NCBI RefSeq assembly: GCF_030818895.1
Contig: NZ_JAUTBA010000001.1
Location: forward strand, 434,001 to 498,000
DNA length: 64,000 nucleotides
DNA from: Sphingobacterium zeae
GTDB lineage: Bacteria; Bacteroidota; Bacteroidia; Sphingobacteriales; Sphingobacteriaceae
Direction: 5' to 3'
Part shown: positions 1-8,478 of the stretch, piece after piece
Position numbering within the stretch: position 1 is the stretch's first letter
Layout: every line of letters starts with the position of its first letter
The notes under the pieces: generated by a model
What the model was told of the DNA's origin: nothing
What the model saw: the letters and a program-made list of their open reading frames with translations, nothing else
Databases searched by the model: none
Program-made: the position numbers and the translations under genes

Positions 1-762
1 CTGCTCCTACTATTTCTTTTTTTCGGAATATATTTTATTCTTGATTATTTGTTCTTTTCAACACTGCAATCTACTCTAATTAACTATATTCCTAGCCGAT
101 TTTTAGGGCATGTGTTCGCTTATTCTATAAGCCTTTTACCACTATTTTTGGGAGCAATGCTGCTTAAGCCAAAAGAATCAGATAAAATCTTCACAAAATT
201 CGGGTTAAATGGTTCTTTTCTACAAGGGATTTCTTTTGGGCTAATGACAACCTTGCCGATGTTCTTGGGTTACGCCTGTATTTTTACCATAAATCGCAAA
301 ATAGATCCAAACACGCTATTAATAAATAGTGTATCTTCAGGATTCTTTGAAGAGATCATCTTTCGTGCCTATTTTTTTGGTTTAGTTTTTCGCTATACCC
401 GACTTGGGTTCATTCCATCCATTTTTGCGACGTCATTCCTATTTGCCTTACTGCACCTTTATCAGAGTCAGGATTTGGTAGAATTGGTTTTGATATTTGG
501 CGTTACGTTCTTCGGCGGTATTCTTTTTTCGTGGTTGTATGTCGAATGGAAGTTCAATCTATGGATCCCGATCGCACTTCATATTTTTATGAATTTAGCC
601 TGGATGATTTTTGATGTTGCTGACAATGCCGCTGGAAATGTATGGAGCAATTTCTTTCGTTTTTTTACTGTTTTTATGGCGATTGTATGGACGATCTTGC
701 ATGCGCGGAAAACGAATGCTGGTCTACAGGTCAAGTTGAGAAATTTATGGATGAACAGTTAA
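1..762 (+). CDS. CPBP family intramembrane metalloprotease, 5' end outside window
   Basis: The frame is open from base 1 with hydrophobic codons (LLLLFLFFGIY) ahead of the TTG at 49, so the true start probably lies to the left and the gene is cut by the window edge. The visible protein is strongly hydrophobic with several membrane segments. It carries the CPBP/Abi (Rce1-like) signatures: the glutamate pair in FFEEIIFRAYFFG, a following FALLHLYQ motif, and a third HIFMN motif near the C-terminus, which together supply the catalytic Glu and His residues. Family members are membrane-embedded proteases acting on prenylated proteins in eukaryotes and often on peptides or in immunity roles in bacteria; the substrate here is unknown. 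No partner gene is visible. Confidence 0.85.
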   Translation: MLLLFLFFGIYFILDYLFFSTLQSTLINYIPSRFLGHVFAYSISLLPLFLGAMLLKPKESDKIFTKFGLNGSFLQGISFGLMTTLPMFLGYACIFTINRKIDPNTLLINSVSSGFFEEIIFRAYFFGLVFRYTRLGFIPSIFATSFLFALLHLYQSQDLVELVLIFGVTFFGGILFSWLYVEWKFNLWIPIALHIFMNLAWMIFDVADNAAGNVWSNFFRFFTVFMAIVWTILHARKTNAGLQVKLRNLWMNS

Positions 763-935
763 TTGTATATCTCATTTCAAAGGGCATTTGTGGATGTACA
801 TGTGTTGTTGCAAAATGACCCTCTTTAAGATTATTTGACCATTAGTTGTGGACACAATAGATGCTTTGGTGGCCCCAAACTCTTGAATAATCCCTGAAAA
901 CCAGTATTTTTTTTGGCATAAGATTGGCTAACTTG

Positions 936-2072
936 ATGTTTATGAATAGACTGTTATTTTTACCACTATTGCTCTTGATCGGATCAATTTTAGCCATTGG
1001 AACATTGAGTTGTGATCGCACTACAAAGGATAAAGGCACAGGTGCAAAAGATTCATCTATAGTTAAAATAGTAGCTGTAAAGGATACGATCACCCCTGCG
1101 CAATTCCCTCCTTTGCCAATTGACTATGAAAAGACGAAGGTTTTAAAAAGCAGCTATGTGGTTGATCGGTCAGGCGTTGAACTTCGTCAGGGGCCTGATC
1201 ACTCTGCGCCGGTATTGGGAAAATATCCCTATGGTACCAAACTCGATGTTATTGCTGAGGAAGGGGATTGGGTTGCCGTCATGGATCGCATTCAACGGGA
1301 TTATAAAGGAGGACAAGGTGAAAAGGGTGATGTAACGCGATGGGAAAAGATATATGTCGCAAAGTCGAAGCTGGGAAAACAAGACCAAATTACAATATCA
1401 CCAAAAGATTTAAACTTAATCGTTTCTATTACGATAAATGGTCGAGAAACCTATTATGAAAAGGGACATTCTTTAGATAAATATCTCCGGTTAGAATTGA
1501 TCGATGAGCAAACTTTTTCTGCAGCTCGTAAAACTTCGAAAGACTACTTGATAAAGGATACCATGTCTTATTTTAAAAATGGGAAGGTATTGGAACTGCC
1601 TTTGAAAAATGGGGAAAAACTAATATTTACGGATAAGGGTACCGATAGTGAATTGGAAGAGCGGTATTCGTACAAAGGGCATTATGATTTTCTAAATGCT
1701 TATGCAGTGGAAGGGGATTATTGGGAAAGTTCTGATGTACGCCTTTTTGACAAACTGGACGGTCATTTAATTGTGGAGTGTGGTGCCTCCCCCTTCTTTT
1801 CATCGGATAAAAGTTACCTCATGACTTTGCTGGCTGATCCTTATGAGTCCACGGGCGACTTACAACTCTTCCACGTGAAACAAGGTAAGGTTTCACCAAT
1901 GCTTTTTGTCAGGTTTAAGAAGTGGATGCCAACTTGGAAAGAGGACCTGATATTCTGGGGAAAAGATGGTTGCATCTATACCGCTGCTAACCATATCAAT
2001 GGTTATTGGGGGGATGAAGGTGCTTTAAATGAAAAATCACAATTTATTAGAATCAGCATATTACCGCAATAG
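936..2072 (+). CDS. SH3-domain putative lipoprotein
   Basis: A hydrophobic leader (about residues 4-23) ends at TLSC, an imperfect lipobox, so the product is probably a surface or periplasmic lipoprotein. Residues about 75-140 look like a bacterial SH3 (SH3b) domain: VDRSGVELRQGPDHSAPVLG is the usual start of the fold, followed by YGTKLDVIAEEGDWVAV. The remaining C-terminal 240 residues resemble no family I know. ATG codons at 936 and 942 are better starts than the TTG at 924, because they place the basic residue directly before the hydrophobic core. It is followed by an unrelated pair of outer-membrane-type genes. SH3b domains commonly bind cell-wall peptides, but no catalytic domain is visible here. 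Confidence 0.7.
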   Translation: MFMNRLLFLPLLLLIGSILAIGTLSCDRTTKDKGTGAKDSSIVKIVAVKDTITPAQFPPLPIDYEKTKVLKSSYVVDRSGVELRQGPDHSAPVLGKYPYGTKLDVIAEEGDWVAVMDRIQRDYKGGQGEKGDVTRWEKIYVAKSKLGKQDQITISPKDLNLIVSITINGRETYYEKGHSLDKYLRLELIDEQTFSAARKTSKDYLIKDTMSYFKNGKVLELPLKNGEKLIFTDKGTDSELEERYSYKGHYDFLNAYAVEGDYWESSDVRLFDKLDGHLIVECGASPFFSSDKSYLMTLLADPYESTGDLQLFHVKQGKVSPMLFVRFKKWMPTWKEDLIFWGKDGCIYTAANHINGYWGDEGALNEKSQFIRISILPQ

Positions 2073-2199
2073 AAAATAGCTAAGCCCTACTTTTATTGAC
2101 CGGAATACTTAGATTGTATTATTTTTCTGTCCACTAAAACTATTCTAACCTGTACCTGTTGTATTCATAAAATTAGATTATAGTTTGTAATTTAGCTGG

Positions 2200-2676
2200 A
2201 TGAAATTAAGAATATTATCATTATTTACAATCATTTTTATGTTTTCCATGTCTTCTATGGCACAAGAGCAACCATGGAAGGAGCATAATAAATGGATTTG
2301 GGGACCTTCCGTAGGTTATCAGTATCAAAGTGGTAATTTTCTGAAAGTTTCAGGCTGGGGATTGTTTGCCCCTAATGATTTTCAATATATGAAAATTGAT
2401 GCCGGCGCTAATTTCAGCTGGATGGGAGGTAAAACAACTGTCATTCCAGAATTGGGGTTCACCTATTACCTAAATGATTTTGTTCTGTTCCCTTTTGTGA
2501 AAGCAGAACTCACCCCTTACACGATAACCCCTAAAGTCGGAGCTAGTCTCTTTTCTATTGTTGATCTCGGTATAGGTTATGGACTTGACTATAACACAAA
2601 GAAAAATTTTAAGCCAATTGATGGGTTTACTGTGTCGGTCGGTGTCAATATCCCGCTTAATTTTCATATTTATTAA
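2200..2676 (+). CDS. Exported small outer-membrane-type protein (tandem copy 1)
   Basis: The 158-aa product starts with a clear signal peptide (MKLRILSLFTIIFMFSMSS, cleavage near MAQEQ). The mature part is a succession of short alternating-polarity strands rich in aromatics and glycine (WGPSVGYQYQ, DAGANFSW, PFVKAELTPY), ending in NIPLNFHIY. This is the appearance of a small beta-barrel of the outer membrane, or of a related exported beta protein. The gene is followed after 7 bases by a paralog sharing the ELxPYTITPKVG segment and the overall strand pattern, so the pair arose by duplication and is probably co-transcribed. I do not recognise a named family; function unknown. Confidence 0.65.
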   Translation: MKLRILSLFTIIFMFSMSSMAQEQPWKEHNKWIWGPSVGYQYQSGNFLKVSGWGLFAPNDFQYMKIDAGANFSWMGGKTTVIPELGFTYYLNDFVLFPFVKAELTPYTITPKVGASLFSIVDLGIGYGLDYNTKKNFKPIDGFTVSVGVNIPLNFHIY

Positions 2677-2683
2677 TAGAAGC

Positions 2684-3148
2684 ATGCAAAGTAAGATTCC
2701 CTATCTTTTTCTCGTTGTATTTATTTTATTGGCACTTATTGGACGTGTTAGAGCACAAGACTACTTAATCGGCCCTACCTTGAGCTACCAATTTCAAAAG
2801 GGAAGTATAATAAAAAGTGGAGCTTATTTTGCTTTTCCTCTTGTTGGTGATCATATTTTGCGAGCCGATGCCACAGCTAACTTTACCTGGACTCAAAAGA
2901 AATTTGCCGTCATCCCTGAGGCTGCGGTAACTTATTATCCTCAAACATATGTTCTGACTCCGTTTTTGCGTACAGAACTTAGTCCCTATACTATAACACC
3001 GAAAGTTGGGCTGAGCTTAGCGACTTTATTGGATATTGACTTTGGATATGGATTTTCAATCAATGAGAAAAAAGATTATAACCCTATAAAGGGATTCGCA
3101 GTATCTTTACGATTCAGTATTCCGCTAAATTATCGAATCAATATGTAG
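2684..3148 (+). CDS. Exported small outer-membrane-type protein (tandem copy 2)
   Basis: The 154-aa product begins with a signal peptide (MQSKIPYLFLVVFILLALIG, cleavage after VRA). The frame extends upstream to 2579, but that part overlaps the previous gene and lacks a signal sequence, so ATG 2684 is chosen. The protein aligns by eye along its whole length with its upstream neighbour: GPTLSYQFQKGS versus GPSVGYQYQSGN, TELSPYTITPKVG versus AELTPYTITPKVG, and a final IPLNYRINM versus IPLNFHIY. Divergence is large enough that the duplication is not recent. Probably a beta-barrel or other exported beta protein; no function can be assigned. Confidence 0.65.
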   Translation: MQSKIPYLFLVVFILLALIGRVRAQDYLIGPTLSYQFQKGSIIKSGAYFAFPLVGDHILRADATANFTWTQKKFAVIPEAAVTYYPQTYVLTPFLRTELSPYTITPKVGLSLATLLDIDFGYGFSINEKKDYNPIKGFAVSLRFSIPLNYRINM

Positions 3149-3275
3149 TTAGATTTTCTTTGTGTCTCGTTAGCCTAATTAAACACTTCAAAAGCCTACT
3201 TTGCCAAGATCGTTTTTGATTATGGTCTGTTTCTATTTTAATTTATTGTACTACAGTGTTCTAATCTCTTTTGGG

Positions 3276-4025
3276 CTAGATGTCAAGCCACTTCTTGAAT
3301 GCAGTGACTCTTTCCCGTGAAACAATGAGCTCATCCGATGTATAGTGCTTAAGGTATATTTTCAACCGGGCATTGGAATGTATAGCAATACTTTTGATGG
3401 CATCAAATTGAACGATAGTGCTTCGGTTGATCCTGAAAAAATCTTTAGGGGACAATTGCGGTACCAGGACGTCCAGCGTCTGATCCAAAAGATAATTTTC
3501 ATTTTCATTGGTATAGAGATAGGTGCCTTTGTTCTCACTATAAATACATTCAATATTCTGGGTTGTCACTAGTTTTATGTTTTGGCCAAGTTTTATTGTA
3601 AAGCGTAACTTATAGGTGGGTAAAGCGTTTCTAAATAAAGCTTCTAATGATATTAGGTCGAAATGGGTATTAGATCCCCTAAAATGAAGGAATTTTTCAA
3701 CTGCATTTTTCAATTCTTCATCATCAATCGGCTTAAGTAAGTAATCAATGCTGTTTTGCTTAAACGCACGTAACATATACTCATCGAATGCAGTGGTAAA
3801 AATAATAGCCGCACTTGGCTTAACCTGCTCGAGGATATCAAATGAAACCCCATCTGCGAGTTGCACATCCAAAAAAAGTAGATCAGGTTCCGTATTTGAC
3901 ATAAACCATTCTACAGACTCCTCGACAGTTTGCAGTACAGCAGATACGGTGTAACCCATGTTCTCCAATTTTCTTTGCAGTAGTCTTGCTGATGGAAGTT
4001 CGTCTTCTATGATTAATATTTTCAT
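3276..4025 (-). CDS. LytTR-family response regulator
   Basis: The N-terminal receiver domain (about residues 1-120) has the acidic pair E7/D8, phosphoacceptor Asp53 in FLDVQLADG, a TTAFDEYMLRAF block and the Lys of LLKPIDDEEL. The C-terminal LytTR DNA-binding domain (about 145-249) shows the usual IECIYSENKGTYLYTNEN and FFRINRSTIVQFDAI stretches. The regulator lies 57 bases downstream of a LytS/YehU-type histidine kinase on the same strand, which is the expected partner. LytTR proteins normally bind tandem imperfect repeats upstream of target promoters; the target is not evident here, though the TPR gene and TonB-dependent receptor just upstream are candidates. Confidence 0.92.
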   Translation of the reverse strand: MKILIIEDELPSARLLQRKLENMGYTVSAVLQTVEESVEWFMSNTEPDLLFLDVQLADGVSFDILEQVKPSAAIIFTTAFDEYMLRAFKQNSIDYLLKPIDDEELKNAVEKFLHFRGSNTHFDLISLEALFRNALPTYKLRFTIKLGQNIKLVTTQNIECIYSENKGTYLYTNENENYLLDQTLDVLVPQLSPKDFFRINRSTIVQFDAIKSIAIHSNARLKIYLKHYTSDELIVSRERVTAFKKWLDI

Positions 4026-4082
4026 GGCTTGTATAGAATGCTTATTTGTCGTCGGATCTTTGTGTTCTTAATTTAGTGTCCG

Positions 4083-5171
4083 TTACAGCGGAAGAGTTTG
4101 GGGGTGGGGTGCAATTTCTTTGATAATCGGTAGCCCAACTGAAAACAGGGTATCGCTTTCCTCAATATACACAGGTAAATCGGAGAGTATTGCATACCGC
4201 TCCTGAATATTTTTTAGGCCGATTCCCGAGTGGCCATGGAGCACCTTCTTCTTTTGCAGATTATTGTCAACATAGAGGTAATCATTTTTTCGATAAATCT
4301 TTAATAAAAGAGGTTTTCTAAGTGAAACAACATTGTGTTTGATCACGTTTTCGATCAGGAGTTGAAGTGAAAGAGGTAGAATAAATCCTTTACGCTGCTC
4401 TTCATCGATCTCTAAATCGATCTGAATTCCCGCTTCGAATCGAAGGCTTAATAGATTCAGATAAGCTGTTGAAAAAGTGAGCTCATCCTGTAGTGAGACG
4501 AAACTTTTCTCTTTGTGCTCCAAAACATAGCGATAGATTTTAGAAAGATCAGTGGTAAACATGCTGGCCTTTTTGGGGTTTTCTTCAATTAAACTATTTA
4601 ATACATTTAGACTGTTGAACAGAAAATGCGGATCGAGTTGATTCTTTAGCGATTCAAATTGTGCAGTTAGTAGTTGCTTTTCTTGTTGAGATTCCTTGAT
4701 TTGATAGTCTTTGAACCTTTTATAAAAGTAGAGACCAAAAAAAATCATTGAAATGCACCATGATATCATCGCCGTTTGGAAGTAGTATGCAACGCGCTGC
4801 TGATGAGTAAAATGGTGAAAGCGTTGAGCGAAGCTTTTAGTAGCATCTGGGTAGAATAAGCCGGAGAAAAAAGCATTCACAATAAAAACGACTACTATGG
4901 TCAGGAAGAAACTGACACTATAAAAGATAAGCATCTTTTTCCCAAAATCTTTACTGCTAGGGTATTTATTCCCTACCCATTTCGACAGATAGTTATGGCC
5001 TAGGAAAAGAAAAAATCCGTATAAAAGACCTCTGGCCATATTAGGGTGAAAAATAATGGATGTCCAAGGGACATCGTTATGGTCAAGCTTGGCCATAACC
5101 ACAAAATAAGTGCTTACGACGAAGCTTGCCAATAACGCTTGTATAATTGCTTTAAACGGTGCTTTTTTCAC
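4083..5171 (-). CDS. LytS/YehU-type sensor histidine kinase
   Basis: Four hydrophobic segments fill roughly residues 9-150, with no recognisable ligand domain, so the signal is probably sensed in or near the membrane. They are followed by a short coiled stretch and the His_kinase domain of the LytS group: QFESLKNQLDPHFLFNSLNV with phosphoacceptor His182, then ENVIKHN (N box) and GIGLKNIQERY (G box). The 362-aa length is normal for this group. It starts 6 bases after the stop of an exported TPR protein and is followed by its LytTR regulator, so the three genes look like one transcription unit. Confidence 0.92.
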   Translation of the reverse strand: MKKAPFKAIIQALLASFVVSTYFVVMAKLDHNDVPWTSIIFHPNMARGLLYGFFLFLGHNYLSKWVGNKYPSSKDFGKKMLIFYSVSFFLTIVVVFIVNAFFSGLFYPDATKSFAQRFHHFTHQQRVAYYFQTAMISWCISMIFFGLYFYKRFKDYQIKESQQEKQLLTAQFESLKNQLDPHFLFNSLNVLNSLIEENPKKASMFTTDLSKIYRYVLEHKEKSFVSLQDELTFSTAYLNLLSLRFEAGIQIDLEIDEEQRKGFILPLSLQLLIENVIKHNVVSLRKPLLLKIYRKNDYLYVDNNLQKKKVLHGHSGIGLKNIQERYAILSDLPVYIEESDTLFSVGLPIIKEIAPHPQTLPL

Positions 5172-5177
5172 AAAGTA

Positions 5178-5792
5178 TTAATTGCATTCTTTTAACAGTT
5201 GTTCTGCCCGATCTTTGCCCCATGATGGTGCAAAGGGAATGGAGACTTTTTGTTCATTGAATAAAGATAGTGCTTTCTTGACATCCTCACATTCTTTACG
5301 GGTATCTTGATTGAAATATTTTTTTGCGTTCATTTGGAATTCTGCGAGGCCCAATACTGCTCGTGGATTATTGGGGGCCAATGCAAGTGCTTTCTTATAA
5401 AGGGCTATGATGATAGGCGACAGTTCCCTACCTTTTGTCATTGGATCGGTTATCATTAATGCGGTCTTGTTCATCGCCCGTAAAATAAGCCATTCAGGAT
5501 TATTGTCTTGTGCAGTGCTGTTCAAAATATCTTCCGCAGATTGTATATATTTCGCTTGTGTTTCTTTATTTTTCTCTTTAAAAGAAGCAGTTGTAAACAC
5601 CATTGCCTGGTAATAAGCAGGTATCCAGTTGTCTTTTTCTACCTGTGAAATACGTTCTAGAAGAGCTGTCGCCTTTTGTGTCTCTCCTGACTGCCATAAG
5701 CCCATGGCCTGCCCCATGCTTTTTTCAAAATTGCTCTGTGCAAATGTTGTACTGCTTATTAAGCAGATAATGACGATAATAATCGATTTCAT
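5178..5792 (-). CDS. Exported tetratricopeptide-like protein
   Basis: The 204-aa product has a signal peptide (MKSIIIVIICLISSTTFAQ). I chose this internal ATG at 5792 over the upstream one at 5882, which would add 30 residues in front of the signal. The mature part is helical with TPR-like repeats: GLWQSGETQKATALLERISQ, a second repeat around ALYKKALALAPNNPRAVLGL, and a C-terminal region with two Cys residues (KECEDVKK and LLKECN). The stop lies 6 bases before the start of a LytS-type kinase, suggesting joint expression and perhaps a role in signal input. I infer a periplasmic location; the partner is unknown. Confidence 0.75.
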   Translation of the reverse strand: MKSIIIVIICLISSTTFAQSNFEKSMGQAMGLWQSGETQKATALLERISQVEKDNWIPAYYQAMVFTTASFKEKNKETQAKYIQSAEDILNSTAQDNNPEWLILRAMNKTALMITDPMTKGRELSPIIIALYKKALALAPNNPRAVLGLAEFQMNAKKYFNQDTRKECEDVKKALSLFNEQKVSIPFAPSWGKDRAEQLLKECN

Positions 5793-5924
5793 AATTTTTA
5801 GTTTAGTAGTAAGTATTTTTATTATTGTTTTTTCTAGTTTACAGGGGTGAAGTTGCGTATCGTTGCTCTCAATTAAAAACAAATTTGGATGAACTGACGT
5901 ATTTCCCAGATGAGCTGTTGCTTC

Positions 5925-8072
5925 CTATAGATTATTCAGTTGATTGTCTTTGTCGTTTTTACTGATCGTCCAGAAATAGCCAAGAAAAACAAATCGTTTG
6001 GCTGTAGGGACAATCGGTCTACGGTTATAAATTCCCTGTGTATTTGGTTGATCTGCATACTGATAACCGTAGATAGGTGAAGCGCCGAGAATATTACTGA
6101 CGGAGAAATGGATTATTTTTTGTTGACTAAAGAGAAATGACCAGCTCATGGATAGATTATTATAACCCCTGATGTGACCATCCATAAAGGAGCTTTGGTT
6201 AGGGTCGTTATAATTTCTGCCCGATACGTACGCGTTCGTCAAACTGAGTTGTGAACGAAGGCTAGAAAACCAATATTTTCCAACGATATTAAAACTATGT
6301 TTATAAACATAAGGCGGAGTAACAGTCGACGGATAATTCGCTTCATTTCTCTTGCTGTCTGTGAAGGAATATGATATCCAGTACTGTAGATTTTTTACAC
6401 TGCTGCTGTTTTTGTAAAATAGGTCAAAGCCTTTGACATCTCCGCTTCCATTATTGCTATATTGGCTATTATATTGGGGCGTTAAACTATTGTATTTAAC
6501 CAAGTTGTTGTAAGTTTTGTAATATGCCTCTAAACGAAGTAAATGTCCTCCACGCGCATAGAAATAATTTGCGATATAATGTTTGGCCCCTAACCAGTCG
6601 AGTTGAGGAGCATATTTTAATACTGGTGTAGGTGCCTGCTGATGGAATTTCCCGTAAGCAACAGAGAGCTGGGTATATTTATTTAACGCGTAGCCCAGCG
6701 AAGCCCTCGGTTCTAACGTTTTCTTGTTTTGCAAATTGGAAGACGTTTCTCGTAGGCCGATCTTCCCGATCAAGTTTGGTAAGAAGCCAAAGGTCGTTTC
6801 AGTATATAGAGCAGTCATTTTGTTCTGGAATCCATACATATAGTCAAGGTCTTGCCGGTGGTATTCTTCTTGATAATTTGTGTCAAAGTATTCTATTCCC
6901 CCAATGCTTTTAATCTTATTGTTCCAGATTTTACTCAATGTTGCTTTTAAGTGAATGCTCTTTTCATCATGAGGTAGGTAAACCTCATCGTAATGAACCT
7001 TATCGGTCAGATAGCCTAGGCCCATGCCCGATTCGAACGTCCAGCGGTTCCCTAAATTCTGGCTGAAGCTGATATTAGTATAGGCGTTGTTGGATTTCTT
7101 TTTCACCGGGACAGGGTGTGGGTAATTGATGTCTGCTTGGTAAAGCCCCATATTTTCGAAAGTGTAAGCGCCATAAATATTTAGAAAGCCTTCTTTAAAT
7201 TGATGGCGATAAATCATTTCTCCAGCGGCATTTTCATAGGGTTTCGTCCAATTAATGTCTGGTGTAATAATTTTTGAATAGGGGCTTAGGTTTGTATAAT
7301 TGCTGTTGAAGGTTAGCGAATTTTTGTCCCATTGTAAAGTATGCCCTAACCCTAATCCAACGGAAGATAGCGAAAGTTCTGTTTTTGGTTGTTCTATCGT
7401 GTTTTCGGTATTCAGGGCTAGAATGCTCGACAGTGCATTTCCAAATTCTGCAGAATAGCCCCCAGTAGAAAAATTCACGCCCTTAAACAACATGGGCGAA
7501 AACCTGCCCCTGACAGGAATTTCATTAGGCGTTGCGGTATAAGGTTGGGCGACTCTGATACCATTAATGTAAGTCTGTGTTTCGGAAGCATCTCCACCGT
7601 GGACCATAAGACGTCCATTTTCTCCTCCAACCTGTGCTCCAGGCAATGTGGCCAGCGCGCTGATGATATTGCCCATACTTCCTGCGGTAGTAACGATATC
7701 TAAAGGGCTCATTACGGTGTTTTTACCAGAACTATTTGCTTGCAGAATACCTGCTTGAATGGTGACTTCCTGTAAGCGATTTTCTCTTTCTAGCATTTGT
7801 ATAGTCAGAAATTCTTTTTGTGGCAGTTGGATAGACTTACTATATAGGGGAAGGCCAACAACGGATGCTTTGATGATTTTGACTCCTTGCTCATTCGTTT
7901 CAAAAGCAAAGTTGCCAAGTGAATCTGTGGTGCCGCCATCGTAGCTACCATCGATATAAATATTGGCCAAATAAATAGGTTTACCATTTTTGCCGACTAC
8001 TTTTCCTTTTAGAATAGACTGTGCAAATAGGATGTTAATGGAGATAAATAGTAAGGATAATAACAGCTTCAT
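5925..8072 (-). CDS. TonB-dependent outer-membrane receptor
   Basis: After a signal peptide (ending LFAQ), residues about 20-100 form a CarboxypepD_reg-like beta-sandwich (LKGKVVGKNGKPIYLANIYI, then GNFAFETNEQG). The plug domain follows (SPLDIVTTAGSMGNIISALA, GAQVGGENGRLMVHGGDASE, TYINGIRV), then a long barrel of aromatic-rich strands. At 715 aa it is short for a SusC-type protein and close to a siderophore- or vitamin-type receptor. No SusD partner is adjacent, which also argues against glycan uptake. The barrel ends about a dozen residues before the C-terminus. It sits directly upstream of the TPR-kinase-regulator unit on the same strand. The substrate is unknown. Confidence 0.9.
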   Translation of the reverse strand: MKLLLSLLFISINILFAQSILKGKVVGKNGKPIYLANIYIDGSYDGGTTDSLGNFAFETNEQGVKIIKASVVGLPLYSKSIQLPQKEFLTIQMLERENRLQEVTIQAGILQANSSGKNTVMSPLDIVTTAGSMGNIISALATLPGAQVGGENGRLMVHGGDASETQTYINGIRVAQPYTATPNEIPVRGRFSPMLFKGVNFSTGGYSAEFGNALSSILALNTENTIEQPKTELSLSSVGLGLGHTLQWDKNSLTFNSNYTNLSPYSKIITPDINWTKPYENAAGEMIYRHQFKEGFLNIYGAYTFENMGLYQADINYPHPVPVKKKSNNAYTNISFSQNLGNRWTFESGMGLGYLTDKVHYDEVYLPHDEKSIHLKATLSKIWNNKIKSIGGIEYFDTNYQEEYHRQDLDYMYGFQNKMTALYTETTFGFLPNLIGKIGLRETSSNLQNKKTLEPRASLGYALNKYTQLSVAYGKFHQQAPTPVLKYAPQLDWLGAKHYIANYFYARGGHLLRLEAYYKTYNNLVKYNSLTPQYNSQYSNNGSGDVKGFDLFYKNSSSVKNLQYWISYSFTDSKRNEANYPSTVTPPYVYKHSFNIVGKYWFSSLRSQLSLTNAYVSGRNYNDPNQSSFMDGHIRGYNNLSMSWSFLFSQQKIIHFSVSNILGASPIYGYQYADQPNTQGIYNRRPIVPTAKRFVFLGYFWTISKNDKDNQLNNL

Positions 8073-8478
8073 TTTTCTTTATATTTTGGTCAAATATGGG
8101 TGATAGTACCATTTACTGCTAAAAAGAGTGGATGGAATGTCAAAATATCGTGATGAATTGAGGTATCCCAATTTTATGCTGTAAATTGATGCCGAAAAGT
8201 ACTGTTTGATAACAGAAGTGTGCGCTGTAATTTAAGTCAAGAAAAAGCGAATAACTATTTTAAATGACTGTTAGTTTGCTGTGCGAATGTTGACTGTGTT
8301 AGAATTCTTGATGGCTATGATGTACCAATAGTGAAACATTCCCAAGTGATTGGCTAAGTGGAAAATAGCTACGAGCAATCATTTAAACTGGCTTTCGAAA
8401 ATATTATATTTTTTTTCGATTCATCCACAATATATAGCAAGTCCCGAAGCGCAGGGCAAAAGAATAGGTAACACCAAC
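8073..8478. other. Intergenic region between divergent genes
   Basis: This 406-base AT-rich stretch separates the receptor gene (leftward) from the PLP enzyme (rightward). The PLP-enzyme frame is open through its right part from TTG 8350, but the sequence there does not resemble the family N-terminus. I see no RNA gene, repeat or convincing promoter in it. Confidence 0.5.

Noticed and set aside
842..1093. 83-codon minus-strand frame opposite the SH3 lipoprotein start
   Set aside because: It overlaps the signal peptide of a supported gene and has no recognisable content.
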